Origin: Bilabrum cf. latius
Lineage: Eukaryota; Bigyra: Bicosoecida; Bigyra; Bicosoecida
NCBI GenBank assembly: GCA_965178125.1
Contig: OZ237737.1
Coordinates: 744,001-808,000, forward strand
DNA length: 64,000 bases
Direction: 5' to 3'
Shown here: positions 23,080 to 33,900 of the stretch, piece after piece
Numbering within the stretch: position 1 is the first letter of the stretch
How the letters are laid out: every line of letters starts with the position of its first letter
Position numbers and translations under genes: made by a program
The notes under the pieces: generated by a model
Database searches by the model: none
What the model was told of the DNA's origin: nothing
Seen by the model: the letters and a program-made list of their open reading frames with translations, nothing else

Positions 23080-24246
23080 TCACCTCGGAGCCGAGACAGG
23101 GCTGCCTAGATCCACAGACACGGCCTGCCCGCTCGAAGAGATCCCGTTGATGGTCCTTCGCAGCATCTTGTGATAGGCGGTGTTCGGCGAGACGAGGGGC
23201 CTGCCCAGCGGGCTGTCTGGAGCGCTCTGCTCCACGGACATGCTTCTCCTCACCATGGCCTCGAACTGCTCCGCTTCCGCCTCCCCGTCGGAAGTATCGG
23301 CGCCGCCTTCGCTCCCGCTGTCTTCCCCGTGCCCGAGGGAGGACTGACCTGCCCTCCGACCAAACTTTGCAATGAAGTCTTCCAGTCGCGGCGCTGGCTG
23401 CTTGGCCGCCTCGGCCAATCGCAGCTCAGTCTGCTCATCCAGAAGCACGCGATCGCTCGGCGAGGACACTGCCGAGCTGCCGGTGGGGCTGCCGCTTCCA
23501 GAGCCCCGGGTTCCGTCTGGTCTCTTTAAGCTACTGCTAGCAAGCATGCCTGGCTTGCTCTACTCTTCTGCGGCACTCGCTCCGTTCGAGCAGTACATCG
23601 GCTGCGGGCCCTCGCCGATTGCATGCTACCGCGGCCTGGAAGCGCCACTGGTGGCGGCTAATCCCAACTGCTTTTTGTCAATGGACTATGCGAGCTGCAT
23701 GAGCGGGTCATGCTGGCGTCCAGCTCCGAGTCCTGCCAGCGGGGACGAGGGCACCCCGCTCATCGCGCGCGACCCAGCCATCCGAATGGGAGACGGCCGC
23801 CGCTGCCGGTAGTCTCCTCCTGCGACAATGAAACCGCTTGGATCACTGGACGATGTAGACCTTTCCTTATGTTGTGTGTATGCCATCAGACTTCCGAAAG
23901 GAGCGGACTCCTGCAGCTCGCGCACAGAGGGGGATGCCGGGCGCAGCGGAGGGGAGCTTGCACCGTCAGAGGTCCCAGTCGCAACAGGAGAAGCCGGAAA
24001 GCCGTTAGCCGTATTCTCTCCAACCGATGAACCAGTTGGGCTAGTGCTTCGCGATCTCGTGTGTTTGATCCAAGCAATAGAATCGGAAGCCATGCGCAAC
24101 TTGGTGCGCGCCATGTACAAACTGCCCTCGCTGTACTCTCCTTGGGTACCAAATTTGTCGCCTTGAAATTCTGCGGGCGGTACCAAGGTACATTTACATC
24201 TTAGGCGTAAGCCAATGCCAACTATGAGCACGGAAGTTCGCATCAT
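23080..24246 (-). CDS. Ser/Pro-rich protein of unknown function
   Basis: Open frame of 388 residues ending at TGA 23080, with three in-frame UAGs between about 23565 and 23690. The chain is low in hydrophobics and full of Ser-Pro and Arg-Ser motifs (TRSRSTSPTG, RRPSPIRMAG, SSPSDRV), as in regulatory phosphoproteins. A short helical, acidic segment (TELRLAEAAKQPAPRLEDFIAKFG, then GDEAEAEQFEAMVRRSM-like sequence) lies near the C-terminus. The start is uncertain: ATG at 24246 gives a hydrophobic, Cys-containing N-terminus that may be spurious, and ATG at 24114 (MARTKLRMASDSIAW) is an alternative. An upstream exon cannot be excluded. It converges on the isomerase gene with 124 bp between stops. 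No family recognised. Confidence 0.6.
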
Positions 24247-24668
24247 GATTCGCGTTCCTCTCACTCTTGAGCTTCGTGGCTCGTTGAAGCATGGTAAGAC
24301 TGGCACGCCTCCTTGCCTACACGTTAGTAGCAGCCGGAGAGCTACCCTATCTGCAATAGTCGTGCCAAACGATGCACTCTAGGCCGAGGATACAGCATAC
24401 TTTGACGGTCCAATGCACCGAGCAACTTAACTCACTTTGTCCGGTGTGCTGCCAGCCCTTGGCTATACGGAGAGTCAGGATCGCGTGATCTTGTCTTAAC
24501 AGCTTGCATTGTGGTATGCCTGCAGTGCTAACTGCTCTGTTACTATATTGCAAGTGGCGGACGCCAAACGTGCTCAGCTCCCTCTCCGTATAATTTTGGT
24601 ATTTGAGCAGTGCGCTTTTGGCACCAGACTCGACCCGGGTCCCGCAACCTGCGCGGGTAACACCGACA
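24247..24668. other. Intergenic region between two minus-strand genes
   Basis: About 420 bp. Short frames only, no UAG-spanning continuity, no repeat or RNA gene seen. It should carry the promoter of the gene ending at 23080. Confidence 0.4.
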
Positions 24669-25673
24669 TCAAAACCCCGCGCCCATTTCCCTGCAGATGA
24701 CCCTGTACCTCTGCGCGACCTGCTCCGGCACAGCCTCGTCCCCGTTGATACCCTTGTCCCACAGCATCCTGGCGTGCTTCTGAAACGCCAGTGCGACGCG
24801 ACGGGCCACAGCAGTCGTAGCACGACCGGGTTTGATGTCAAACGCACGCACGGCAGCATCGGAGTGCAGCCTGGGGTCGTCCGCCCTGGCTTGCAACACA
24901 AGGCCCAGGTCTGTTTTCTCCGGCCGCCGCACAGGACTGCCCTCCGCGGCTACGGCCTTCAGGCACCTCATAAATGCGGTTCGCTTCAAGTTTACGTTCA
25001 CAAAATGGTCCGTGACGTTGAAGTTAAGCAAGGGGTCGTTCACGTGGGGCAGCAGCGCGGTGGCAGCCCGCGCGCCGACCGCCGAAGTGTACGACTCGTC
25101 TGCCGACACGGTCGCGTCCCTGAACAGCTGCAGCTCAACCACGTGATCTACCTGCACTGCCCTCCTTGCCTCGGGGTTTGAGGCTCGGATCCTCTCAATC
25201 TCCTTTCGTTTGATGCCCGTGTACACGTCCTCGTCCCCCCGCGCGTCGAACGTCCGAGCCGCGACCCTCTTGTACACGGTGTCCCCTCGGAAGACGGCGG
25301 GGTTGAGACGAACGTACCGCTTCCTGTACTTGCCTGCCGCGCTCAGAGGCTTCGCTGGCTTGGTGGATTTTTTCTTGCCCGACGCAGGGGACGCCGCCGC
25401 AGCAGCAGCCCGCGCCCCACCTGTGGCAGCCCCGCCCGACACGCTGCTGCCCTGCCCCAACTCCTCATCCTCCTCCTCCGATTCGTCCTCCTGGTCGGTG
25501 TCTAGAGCGTCCGTGTCGGAGCTGTTCTCTCCATCTGAACGCTTGATGCCGCCACTGTAACCATCACCGCCCGTGGCTGCCCCGCCACCGCCCGGGCTAC
25601 CGTGGGGAAACCTGCGCCCAGCTCCTGACCCCTAGCCGGCACCAGATGCCGTTCGCCCGTGCGACACTCCCAT
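24669..25673 (-). CDS. Unknown protein with acidic N-terminus and possible HNH-like C-terminal domain
   Basis: 334 residues from ATG at 25673 to TGA at 24669, one UAG at 25632. The N-terminal 80 residues are Gly/Ser-rich followed by a very acidic run (about 25500-25460); a Lys/Ala-rich linker follows (GKKKSTKPAKPLSAAGKYRKR). The conserved-looking domain begins near RLNPAVFRGDTVYKRVAARTF and contains RRAVQVDHVVELQLF, reminiscent of the VDH-x-x-E-L core of HNH-type nuclease folds, and DHFVNVNLKRTAFMRCL. The nuclease idea is weak: the remaining HNH residues are not clear. The frame stays open upstream to about 25874, so the start is uncertain and a 5' exon is possible (see 25706-26089). Confidence 0.6.
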
Positions 25674-25705
25674 TGAAGGACCGTCACTTGGCCGGCCGCT
25701 GGTAT

Positions 25706-26089
25706 CTACCAGAGTTGGTGCATTTCCGGGGCCGACGACAACTCCACTGCTACTTGCCGGGATACTTGCTGGCTTTGAATCACTAGACGTCGGCAAAAAC
25801 CAGGCCCAGGGTAGGCAGCCACAGCATACGTCTTCATCTCGCACTTCTGTATCAGAATGGTGCGGATCTCGCAACCCGGCAGGATCTGCTCCAGATTTTG
25901 GACCACCAGCGCCTGAGTCGTGCGTTTCGTTAGACCCAGCTCCAGCACTATCGTGTGCCTTGCTTTTCTACTTCCCCAAATTGCTATGCTTTGAAGATAT
26001 TTCCACGAATTTATGTGTTGCACGTCCTGAAGAGCCGTCATCAAACGAGATAGACACCTGCTTTGGGTGAACACCCACAATGCTGCCAT
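25706..26089 (-). other. Coding-like open frame upstream of the HNH-like gene (possible 5' exon)
   Basis: A frame of about 127 codons with balanced hydrophobic/charged composition (VLELGLTKRTTQALVVQNLE, LPGCEIRTILIQKCEMKTYA) that looks more protein-like than the overlapping low-complexity frame of the downstream gene. It is in a different frame, so joining it would need an intron; I did not find a donor/acceptor pair with matching phase. It could be a missed exon, a separate small gene or chance. Confidence 0.3.
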
Positions 26090-26404
26090 GTTTTCCTTTA
26101 TGTGTACCCCCTGACACGCTTACCCTAGCTCCAACTGCAAGAGACATTCTACGTTTCTATTCTTGGACTGCTTGCTGCACTCTCTGGAGATAATGTGGTC
26201 TCTGGTCAACATCTGAGCGCGTTCTTGAATCGCTCGTCACAAGTTGGCAGATTCGCTCGAGGTTCCGCAAACGTTGCGGCGCCGTGGTGTGGTCGTGCTC
26301 GGCTCAACGGACAACGCGAGACACGATCGTCGACATTGAATTGTTTCAGACCGGTACTATCGTACTAAATAAGTCTGTTTAATCGTTAAATCCGCTAAGT
26401 TCAG
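26090..26404. other. Intergenic region upstream of the CaaX-protein gene
   Basis: About 315 bp, AT-richer near 26340-26400 just before the ATG at 26405. Likely promoter and 5' UTR. No specific element recognised. Confidence 0.4.
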
Positions 26405-27577
26405 ATGGACAGTGCTGCAGTGAACCTGAATCCAGCACCGGCGGCTGTCACAGAATTGCTTTCTGCGATCCAAGAATTCCAACAGGCCGCCACGAGCGCG
26501 TCACCATCGGCAGACTTTGCTGGAACTGTAGGTGATGTGAACAAGGTCGCTGGAGAATGCATTCGAGAATTCAGCTAGGCCTACGGAGTGGCATGCAACC
26601 AGCTCCAAGAGTCAGCGTCCGCTCAAGCAGACCCGGACTCTATTCGTCGTGAAATTGTGAAGCAGCAAGGACCAAAGTACGACATTGTAGCAGCTGTTCG
26701 TGCATGTGGACGTGAGATCGACGCGTCGACCGAGGCCTCTGCGGCTTCGCTTGCGAGCGTGCCTGCTCTCTCTCGAGCACAGTGCTGTGCTGCCGTCGGA
26801 CAGAGTCGAATCGCCAAAAGGCTTGCTGCGCAGCTGGAGCTCGTTGTATGGCGTACGTTTGACTGGTTCGACTCGATTGCGAGCTAGTCCTTTGCGGGTG
26901 GGAACGATGAGCCAGATGCAGATGACATCCAGGCATCTCGAGAAGAAAGCACCAAAGCTAGGCTGCAGAAGGCGACAAGAGACTTATAGGACTCCTCTTG
27001 GGATATCCTGGCTAGCGCCGCCCTGCTCCGAGCGTTCGCCAAAGCATTGATGGATCCGCTAGCGCCTTTGGCTGCCGGCCCGTGGCACGAGTGGTGCAAG
27101 GAAGCCGGGAAGCAGATGAGCACGGGCTCCAGCCCCGCTCCTGGGCCCCTCGAAAGAATTACCCAGGCGATCCAGCGGGCGAACGAAGACTGCGATCGCA
27201 TTGCAGCTGCAAGATCAAGTCCGTTTGCGGATCCCTCCGCACTGTTGCCTGCGTCCAGCACCTCGGGAGTAGCGGGCAGCACCTCGGCCGACAGCACGAC
27301 TGGAAATGGGAAGGTTGACATAGCCCATGAAACGGGTCAGAATTAGGAAGATGCTGAAGACAGCGCAGCCCTTGCATCGACGGACCAACAGGGGCCAAGG
27401 GGGGGCGAAGCAGCAGAGTCCAAGGCCTTGGAGCCTTCTGACGTGCTACCAAATGGGCCGGACTACAGGTCGCCTGTTATAGAGGCAGGAAATGAGCAAA
27501 TCAAGCAGCAGGAAGGCAGCGATGGCGGCGGTTCCGATGGGCCACCACCTGCCGGCTGCGGATGCGTAATCTCCTAA
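26405..27577 (+). CDS. Unknown helical protein with C-terminal CaaX prenylation motif
   Basis: Single exon, 390 residues, ending CGCVIS then TAA (27575-27577), one of only two genes here that use TAA. Cys-Val-Ile-Ser is a farnesyl-type CaaX box and the preceding Cys could be palmitoylated, so attachment to the cytosolic face of a membrane is likely. Residues 1-260 are predicted mostly helical (AVTELLSAIQEFQQAATS, IAKRLAAQLELVVWRTFDWF, LERITQAIQRANEDCDRIAA), like a helical-bundle adaptor. The last 110 residues are a Gly/Ser/acidic tether before the box. Four in-frame UAGs (26576, 26885, 26987, 27344). Start is the ATG at MDSAAVNLNPAP. No family recognised; it is not a small GTPase, as no GTP-binding motif is present. 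Confidence 0.75.
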
Positions 27578-27934
27578 GCTGCTGTACGGTGTTTCGAGCA
27601 TCGCAGCATTTCCTACTTGTTAGACATGCACGTGCCTGTTATGTATCAATTGATGCCCTTATTCAGTACATTGTCCGGCGCTACGCCGCACTTCTTCAAG
27701 AAACCAGATTCCGGAACCTCCGTCTAGGCCTACGCGGCGCCCGGCCGCGGATCCATCATGTTGCGACCACCTGTGCATCGCGCGAGCAATAAGGTTTCGC
27801 CGTACTCCTGCTGTCTCTAGAAGATACAACGAGCCCATATGGATGACCTGTAAATAGTAGCTAAGTTATATAGTCTAGGGCATCTCACGAAAAGCGGCCT
27901 CAACTGGCTGAACGAGAAAGGACACGGGGCCGTC
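27578..27934. other. Intergenic region upstream of the plus-strand giant gene
   Basis: About 357 bp between two plus-strand genes, AT-rich around 27840-27890. It should contain the 3' end of the CaaX gene and the promoter of the giant gene. No RNA gene or repeat recognised. Confidence 0.4.
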
Positions 27935-30900
27935 ATGAGGTTTCTGACGGTGTTTGCGCTGCTACTGTGCAGTCATGTTGCAAGGTAAGAGCACATCTAT
28001 ATATTTATATGTTATGACATATCATCTTGTTGTCTTGACTGTGCTCAGCCCTTGCCATAGTAAAGTCCAAACTCGTGGCATGCCTCGGCACAAGGATTTG
28101 TGCGTAGTACTGCCCTTGAAGCTGGCCATCTGCTCGTCCTGCACGACTCTCGCAGAGCTACTGCAATAATTGCACCTGAACTGAGCGGTGTAACTTTCTC
28201 AGTGGCGGAAGGAGCCGCAAATGGCACCGCAATCGGCCCTATCATTGCTGTGGTGAACGCCACAGGCGCCGTGCAATACAACCTTACAGCACTATTCAAG
28301 GGCGGAGGATCTTAGGTGGTACTTGGCAGCAGTCCATTTGCCTTGGTTCCATCTGGAATCAATGCAACAAGAATCGTTGCTTCAGAAATAGCAACGGACT
28401 TTGAAGACGTCTCGTCGTACCAGCTCAACATATCAGCTACCGCCAATGCATCCTCTGTGATGTTTGCTGTTCCCGTCACGGTTTCGAATGTGAACGAAGC
28501 TCCTGTCATCGCCACGTCGCCGGCCGCAGTGTGCAACATCTCGGAGAACTCACCCGTGGCGACAGCGTGCCAATTCAACACCACCGGCGGCTTGACTAGC
28601 TAGCTGTCAGCGACGGACGTGGATGCCGGCGATACGATCTCGTGGTCACTGACTGGGTCCTCTGTGACCGGGGGCTTGTCTTGGTACAGCATCAGCTCCA
28701 GTGGAGTGATCGCGCTGACCGCGGCAGGCGCCGCTGCGTGCGACTTTGAAAATGCCACGGCGAGGGCAGTGGACCTGACCGTGCGAGCCGAGGACGGGGG
28801 CGGCCTGTTTGACGAGTACCTTGCGCGCGTTCGAGTTTCGAATGTGAACGAAGCTCCTGTCATCGCCACGTCGCCGGCCGCAGTGTGCAACATCTCGGAG
28901 AACTCACCCGTGGCGACAGCGTGCCAATTCAACACCACCGGCGGCTTGACTAGCTAGCTGTCAGCGACGGACGTGGATGCCGGCGATACGATCTCGTGGT
29001 CACTGACTGGGTCCTCTGTGACCGGGGGCTTGTCTTGGTACAGCATCAGCTCCAGTGGAGTGATCGCGCTGACCGCGGCAGGCGCCGCTGCGTGCGACTT
29101 TGAAAATGCCACGGCGAGGGCAGTGGACCTGACCGTGCGAGCCGAGGACGGGGGTGGTCTGCTTGACGAGTACCTTGCGCGCGTTCGAGTTTCGAATGTG
29201 AACGAAGCTCCTGTCATCGCCACGTCGCCGGCCGCAGTGTGCAACATCTCGGAGAACTCACCCGTGGCGACAGCGTGCCAATTCAACACCACCGGCGGCT
29301 TGACTAGCTAGCTGTCAGCGACGGACGTGGATGCCGGCGATACGATCTCGTGGTCACTGACTGGGTCCTCTGTGACCGGGGGCTTGTCTTGGTACAGCAT
29401 CAGCTCCAGTGGAGTGATCGCGCTGACCGCGGCAGGCGCCGCTGCGTGCGACTTTGAAAATGCCACGGCGAGGGCAGTGGACCTGACCGTGCGAGCCGAG
29501 GACGGGGGTGGTCTGTTTGACGAGTACCTTGCGCGCGTTCGAGTTTCGAATGTGAACGAAGCTCCTGTCATCGCCACGTCGCCGGCCGCAGTGTGCAACA
29601 TCTCGGAGAACTCACCCGTGGCGACAGCGTGCCAATTCAACACCACCGGCGGCTTGACTAGCTAGCTGTCAGCGACGGACGTGGATGCCGGCGATACGAT
29701 CTCGTGGTCACTGACTGGGTCCTCTGTGACCGGGGGCTTGTCTTGGTACAGCATCAGCTCCAGTGGAGTGATCGCGCTGACCGCGGCAGGCGCCGCTGCG
29801 TGCGACTTTGAAAATGCCACGGCGAGGGCAGTGGACCTGACCGTGCGAGCCGAGGACGGGGGTGGTCTGTTTGACGAGTACCTTGCGCGCGTTCGAGTTT
29901 CGAATGTGAACGAAGCTCCTGTCATCGCCACGTCGCCGGCCGCAGTGTGCAACATCTCGGAGAACTCACCCGTGGCGACAGCGTGCCAATTCAACACCAC
30001 CGGCGGCTTGACTAGCTAGCTGTCAGCGACGGACGTGGATGCCGGCGATACGATCTCGTGGTCACTGACTGGGTCCTCTGTGACCGGGGGCTTGTCTTGG
30101 TACAGCATCAGCTCCAGTGGAGTGATCGCGCTGACCGCGGCAGGCGCCGCTGCGTGCGACTTTGAAAATGCCACGGCGAGGGCAGTGGACCTGACCGTGC
30201 GAGCCGAGGACGGGGGCGGCCTGTTTGACGAGTACCTTGCGCGCGTTCGAGTTTCGAATGTGAACGAAGCTCCGATTCTCAGCTTGCCCGCTGACGCAAG
30301 TTTGGTCGTAAGAGAGAACAGCCCTATCAACACAGAGATTGTCACCATGTCTTCAACGGATGAAGACACCGGTGATACTGCAGCGTTTGGTATCTTTCCA
30401 CCGCGTGGAGACTCCTTTGATTGGTCATCAGCAGGAAATGATCGACTGTTTGGGGTCGTGGTCTCAACCGGTGTTGTGAGGACGACGTCAACAGTGCTGG
30501 ATTTCGAGCGTCTGCCATATAATGGAAGTGTGCTACTCACATTCGGCGTAACGGATGCCGGCGGACTACGCTCATCCATTTCCAGGAACGTATCTGTCAT
30601 CGATGTGAACGAAGCACCCTTCTTCACGCCCCTCGATTAGCCCAATGTCACCCTCACTACCGGGTACGACATGGCCGTCCTAGAGAATGCCACGGCCACC
30701 ACGGTCCTTGGCTCCGTCCGCTGCTCAGATGAAGACACCACACACAGCGGACAGTCCGAGTACGCTTTCGTGCAGTCAGGCTCCGGGGCCTCAGCTGTGC
30801 TCGGGCAGGTAGACCCGCGCGGCATGTACCAGATAGACAGCAGCAGCGGCACCGTGACTTTGGTTTCGCAGCCAGTGCTGGGCCACGAGAACGCCACACG

Positions 30901-33900
30901 CAACGCATCGGACCTGATCGTGCGATGCACAGACCCAGGCCTCCCGTACGGCGGACCTCTGCGAGCGGAGACGGATCTTCGGGTGCGTGTGCTGGATGTG
31001 CCTGAGACGCCTGTGCTGCAGGACCAGACGCAGTGGCTGTTCGAGAACGAGCCTGAGCTGACGAATCTGCGGCCCGGTCCGTTGGGCGGCATCGACGAAG
31101 ACGTCGGGGAGACAGAGCAGCTGACGTATGAGCTTCGGTCGGGCAGCGCTGTGCTGGGCATCGGGGGTTCATCGCCAGTAGTGTCGGTGGTTGCATCGAC
31201 CGGGCAGCTCCGTCTGAGCCGAGCAGGTGTGTTTGACAAGGAGAACGTGACGACGCGCGCGGGATGGGTGATTGCTCGTGCGACCGACCCGACAGGTCGA
31301 TTTGACGAGGCCAACGTGACGATCGACGTGCGGGACGCGAACGACGCACCCGCGTTCCCCGCCAATGCAGAGGCTCTCTACACCTTTTAGGTTCAAGAGA
31401 ATAGCGCCAATGGTACCAGCGCAGGTACTCCAGTCCTTGCAACAGACCCCGACGTTAGTGACATTGGCGGCCTCCGCTATGCAATCAGCCGTTGGTGGAT
31501 CCACGGGGGCATGCTGGACGGAAGATCGTCCTTGGTCAACCCCGGGAATGCTGCTCGTCTGCAGCTGATCATCGACGCGTAGTCCGCGTAGTTGAGCGTG
31601 TTACTGGCCTCTACAGATGAAGAACTCTCGCGAGAGGCGACATACTAGTACGTTGCGGAAGTAGTTGTGACTGACAGAACTGGTGCGACAGACGCGGTGA
31701 ATGTCACCGTGAACATATAGGACGTTGCAGAAGCACCGGTGATCACGACGACAAACCGCACGACGTGCACTGTGCCTGAAAATTCCGTGCCAAACACCCC
31801 CTGCTCCCTCTCATCCGGGGGCATCCAGCTGGCATCGATCGATCAAGATGAACGTGATCTCCCTAGCAACATGACGTACATCATCGACTCAACTGTCCTT
31901 GATGGCAGCTTTGGATACTTTCAGGTCGATGCTACTTCTGCTGCTCCACTCGGCCGGCATGGTGCCATTCGCCTAACTCCCACCGGGGCTGCAGCGATCA
32001 ACCACGAGGACGAGTCGGTGGATTCCTTTGCGATACTTGTGAGGGCAAGGGATCCCGGAGGCCTACTGTCCGAGCCGGTTCAAATCAACATCGTTGTGTC
32101 TGATGCCCAGGAACTTCCGTACGTCGTGCCTGGTCAAGTGTTCTATGTTTCGGAAAACAGCCCAATCAACACGCGGATTGCCGGCAGCGTGGCGGCTGTA
32201 GATCCAGATCAAGCAGATGAGAGCAATCTCCAGCTGTCGCTGGTTCAACCGCGTGACGATGGAGTAAGCTGGGCAACACCCAGCTCTTTCTTGTTTCGAA
32301 TAAATTCCAACGGGGTATTGCGCGTTGATTCTAACGTCCTCGACTTTGAGCAGTGGGAGCAGCTGGCTGGCAGGAACGGGACACACAACCTAACTGCCAG
32401 GGTTCAAGACACGACAGCCAACTCTACGACTGAGTGGTTCTTAATTAGAGTCATCGATGTGAACGAAGCACCCTTCTTCACGCCCCTCGATTAGCCCAAC
32501 GTCACCCTCACTACCGGGTACGACATGGCCGTCCCTGAGAATGCCACGGCCACCACGGTCCTTGGCTCCGTCCGCTGCTCAGATGAAGACGCCACACACA
32601 GCGGGCAGTCCGAGTACGCTTTCGTGCAGTCAGGCTCCGGGGCCTCAGCTGTACTCGGGCAGGTGGACCCGCGCGGCATGTACCAGATCGACAGCAGCAG
32701 CGGCACCGTGACTCTGGTTTCGCAGCCAGTGCTGGGCCACGAGAACGCCACACGCAACGCATCGGACCTGATCGTGCGATGCACAGACCCAGGCCTCCCG
32801 TACGGCGGACCTCTACGAGCGGAGACGGATCTTCGGGTGCGTGTGCTGGATGTGCCTGAGACGCCTGTGCTGCAGGACCAGACGCAGTGGCTGTTCGAGA
32901 ACGAGCCTGAGCTGACGAATCTGCGGCCCGGTCCGTTGGGCGGCATCGACGAAGACGTCGGGGAGACAGAGCAGCTAACGTATGAGCTTCGGTCGGGCAG
33001 CGCTGTGCTGGGCATCGGGGGGTCATCGCCGGTGGTGTCGGTGGTTGCATCGACCGGGCAGCTCCGTCTGAGCCGAGCAGGTGTGTTTGACAAGGAGAAC
33101 GTGACGACGCGCGCGGGATGGGTGATTGCTCGCGCGACCGACCCGACAGGTCGATTTGACGAGGCCAACGTGACGATCGACGTGCGGGACGCGAACGATC
33201 CTCCCGTATTCACGACGAACAACACGTTCGCCTTCGAAGAACACCACCCGGTGGATGGAACAGCCGTTTTTACCGTCATGGTATCGGACCAGGATGCCGA
33301 TGGGATTACCTACCACATCGACAACTGGTTCCCAAGGACAGCGGTGCTGAGAAATATCTCTACTGGACTGCAGATGCCGCCACTACGGGTCGTGACAGTT
33401 TCCGGTGGGGGACCTGATGGCTTGAACATTGGCTAGCTCCGCCCCACGATTGATTACAACTTTGAGGACCCCACGCACCCCCGGAGCGGCTGGGTTGACG
33501 TGCGTGCCCAGGACGACAACCGCCTTGGCAAGCACGCCGGACCCCAGAGTGCCACAATGCGCGTGAACTTCGTCATCACGAACGGCTAGGACAACCCAAC
33601 TGCTAGTCCGGAGCAGTTTTTTGCTGTTGCAGAGAACAGTCCACCAGAAACGCCGATAGGCCGGGTGCTTGCTGCTGATGAGGATGCGGGCTCCTAGGGG
33701 CAGTCCCTTGCGTATCAGTGGGTTGAGGAGAGCGGAAATGCCCTCCGTTGGGTGCACCTTGATAACAGCACCGGAAACCTTACTTTGCGATCGGCTCCGG
33801 GATACCCAGCAGTTACCATTTGGCCTGGTCAACCAACTGGGCTTGACCACGAACGAGAACCCGTCCTGCGAGGTGTAGTTCTCGTGAGTGATTCAGGTGG

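Noticed and set aside
27985-28065. Shorter first intron in the plus giant gene (acceptor at 28065)
   Set aside because: It also keeps frame, but its acceptor (TAAAG) is unlike all others in the window; the acceptor at 28155 (CTCGCAG) fits the local consensus better.
28481-30250. CRISPR-like or satellite interpretation of the regular repeat
   Set aside because: Units are 354 bp, contiguous without spacers, and encode whole cadherin-type domains in frame with the gene.
28600-33279. Long minus-strand frames opposite the cadherin repeats
   Set aside because: They repeat with the array period and are exact antisense shadows of the cadherin units.
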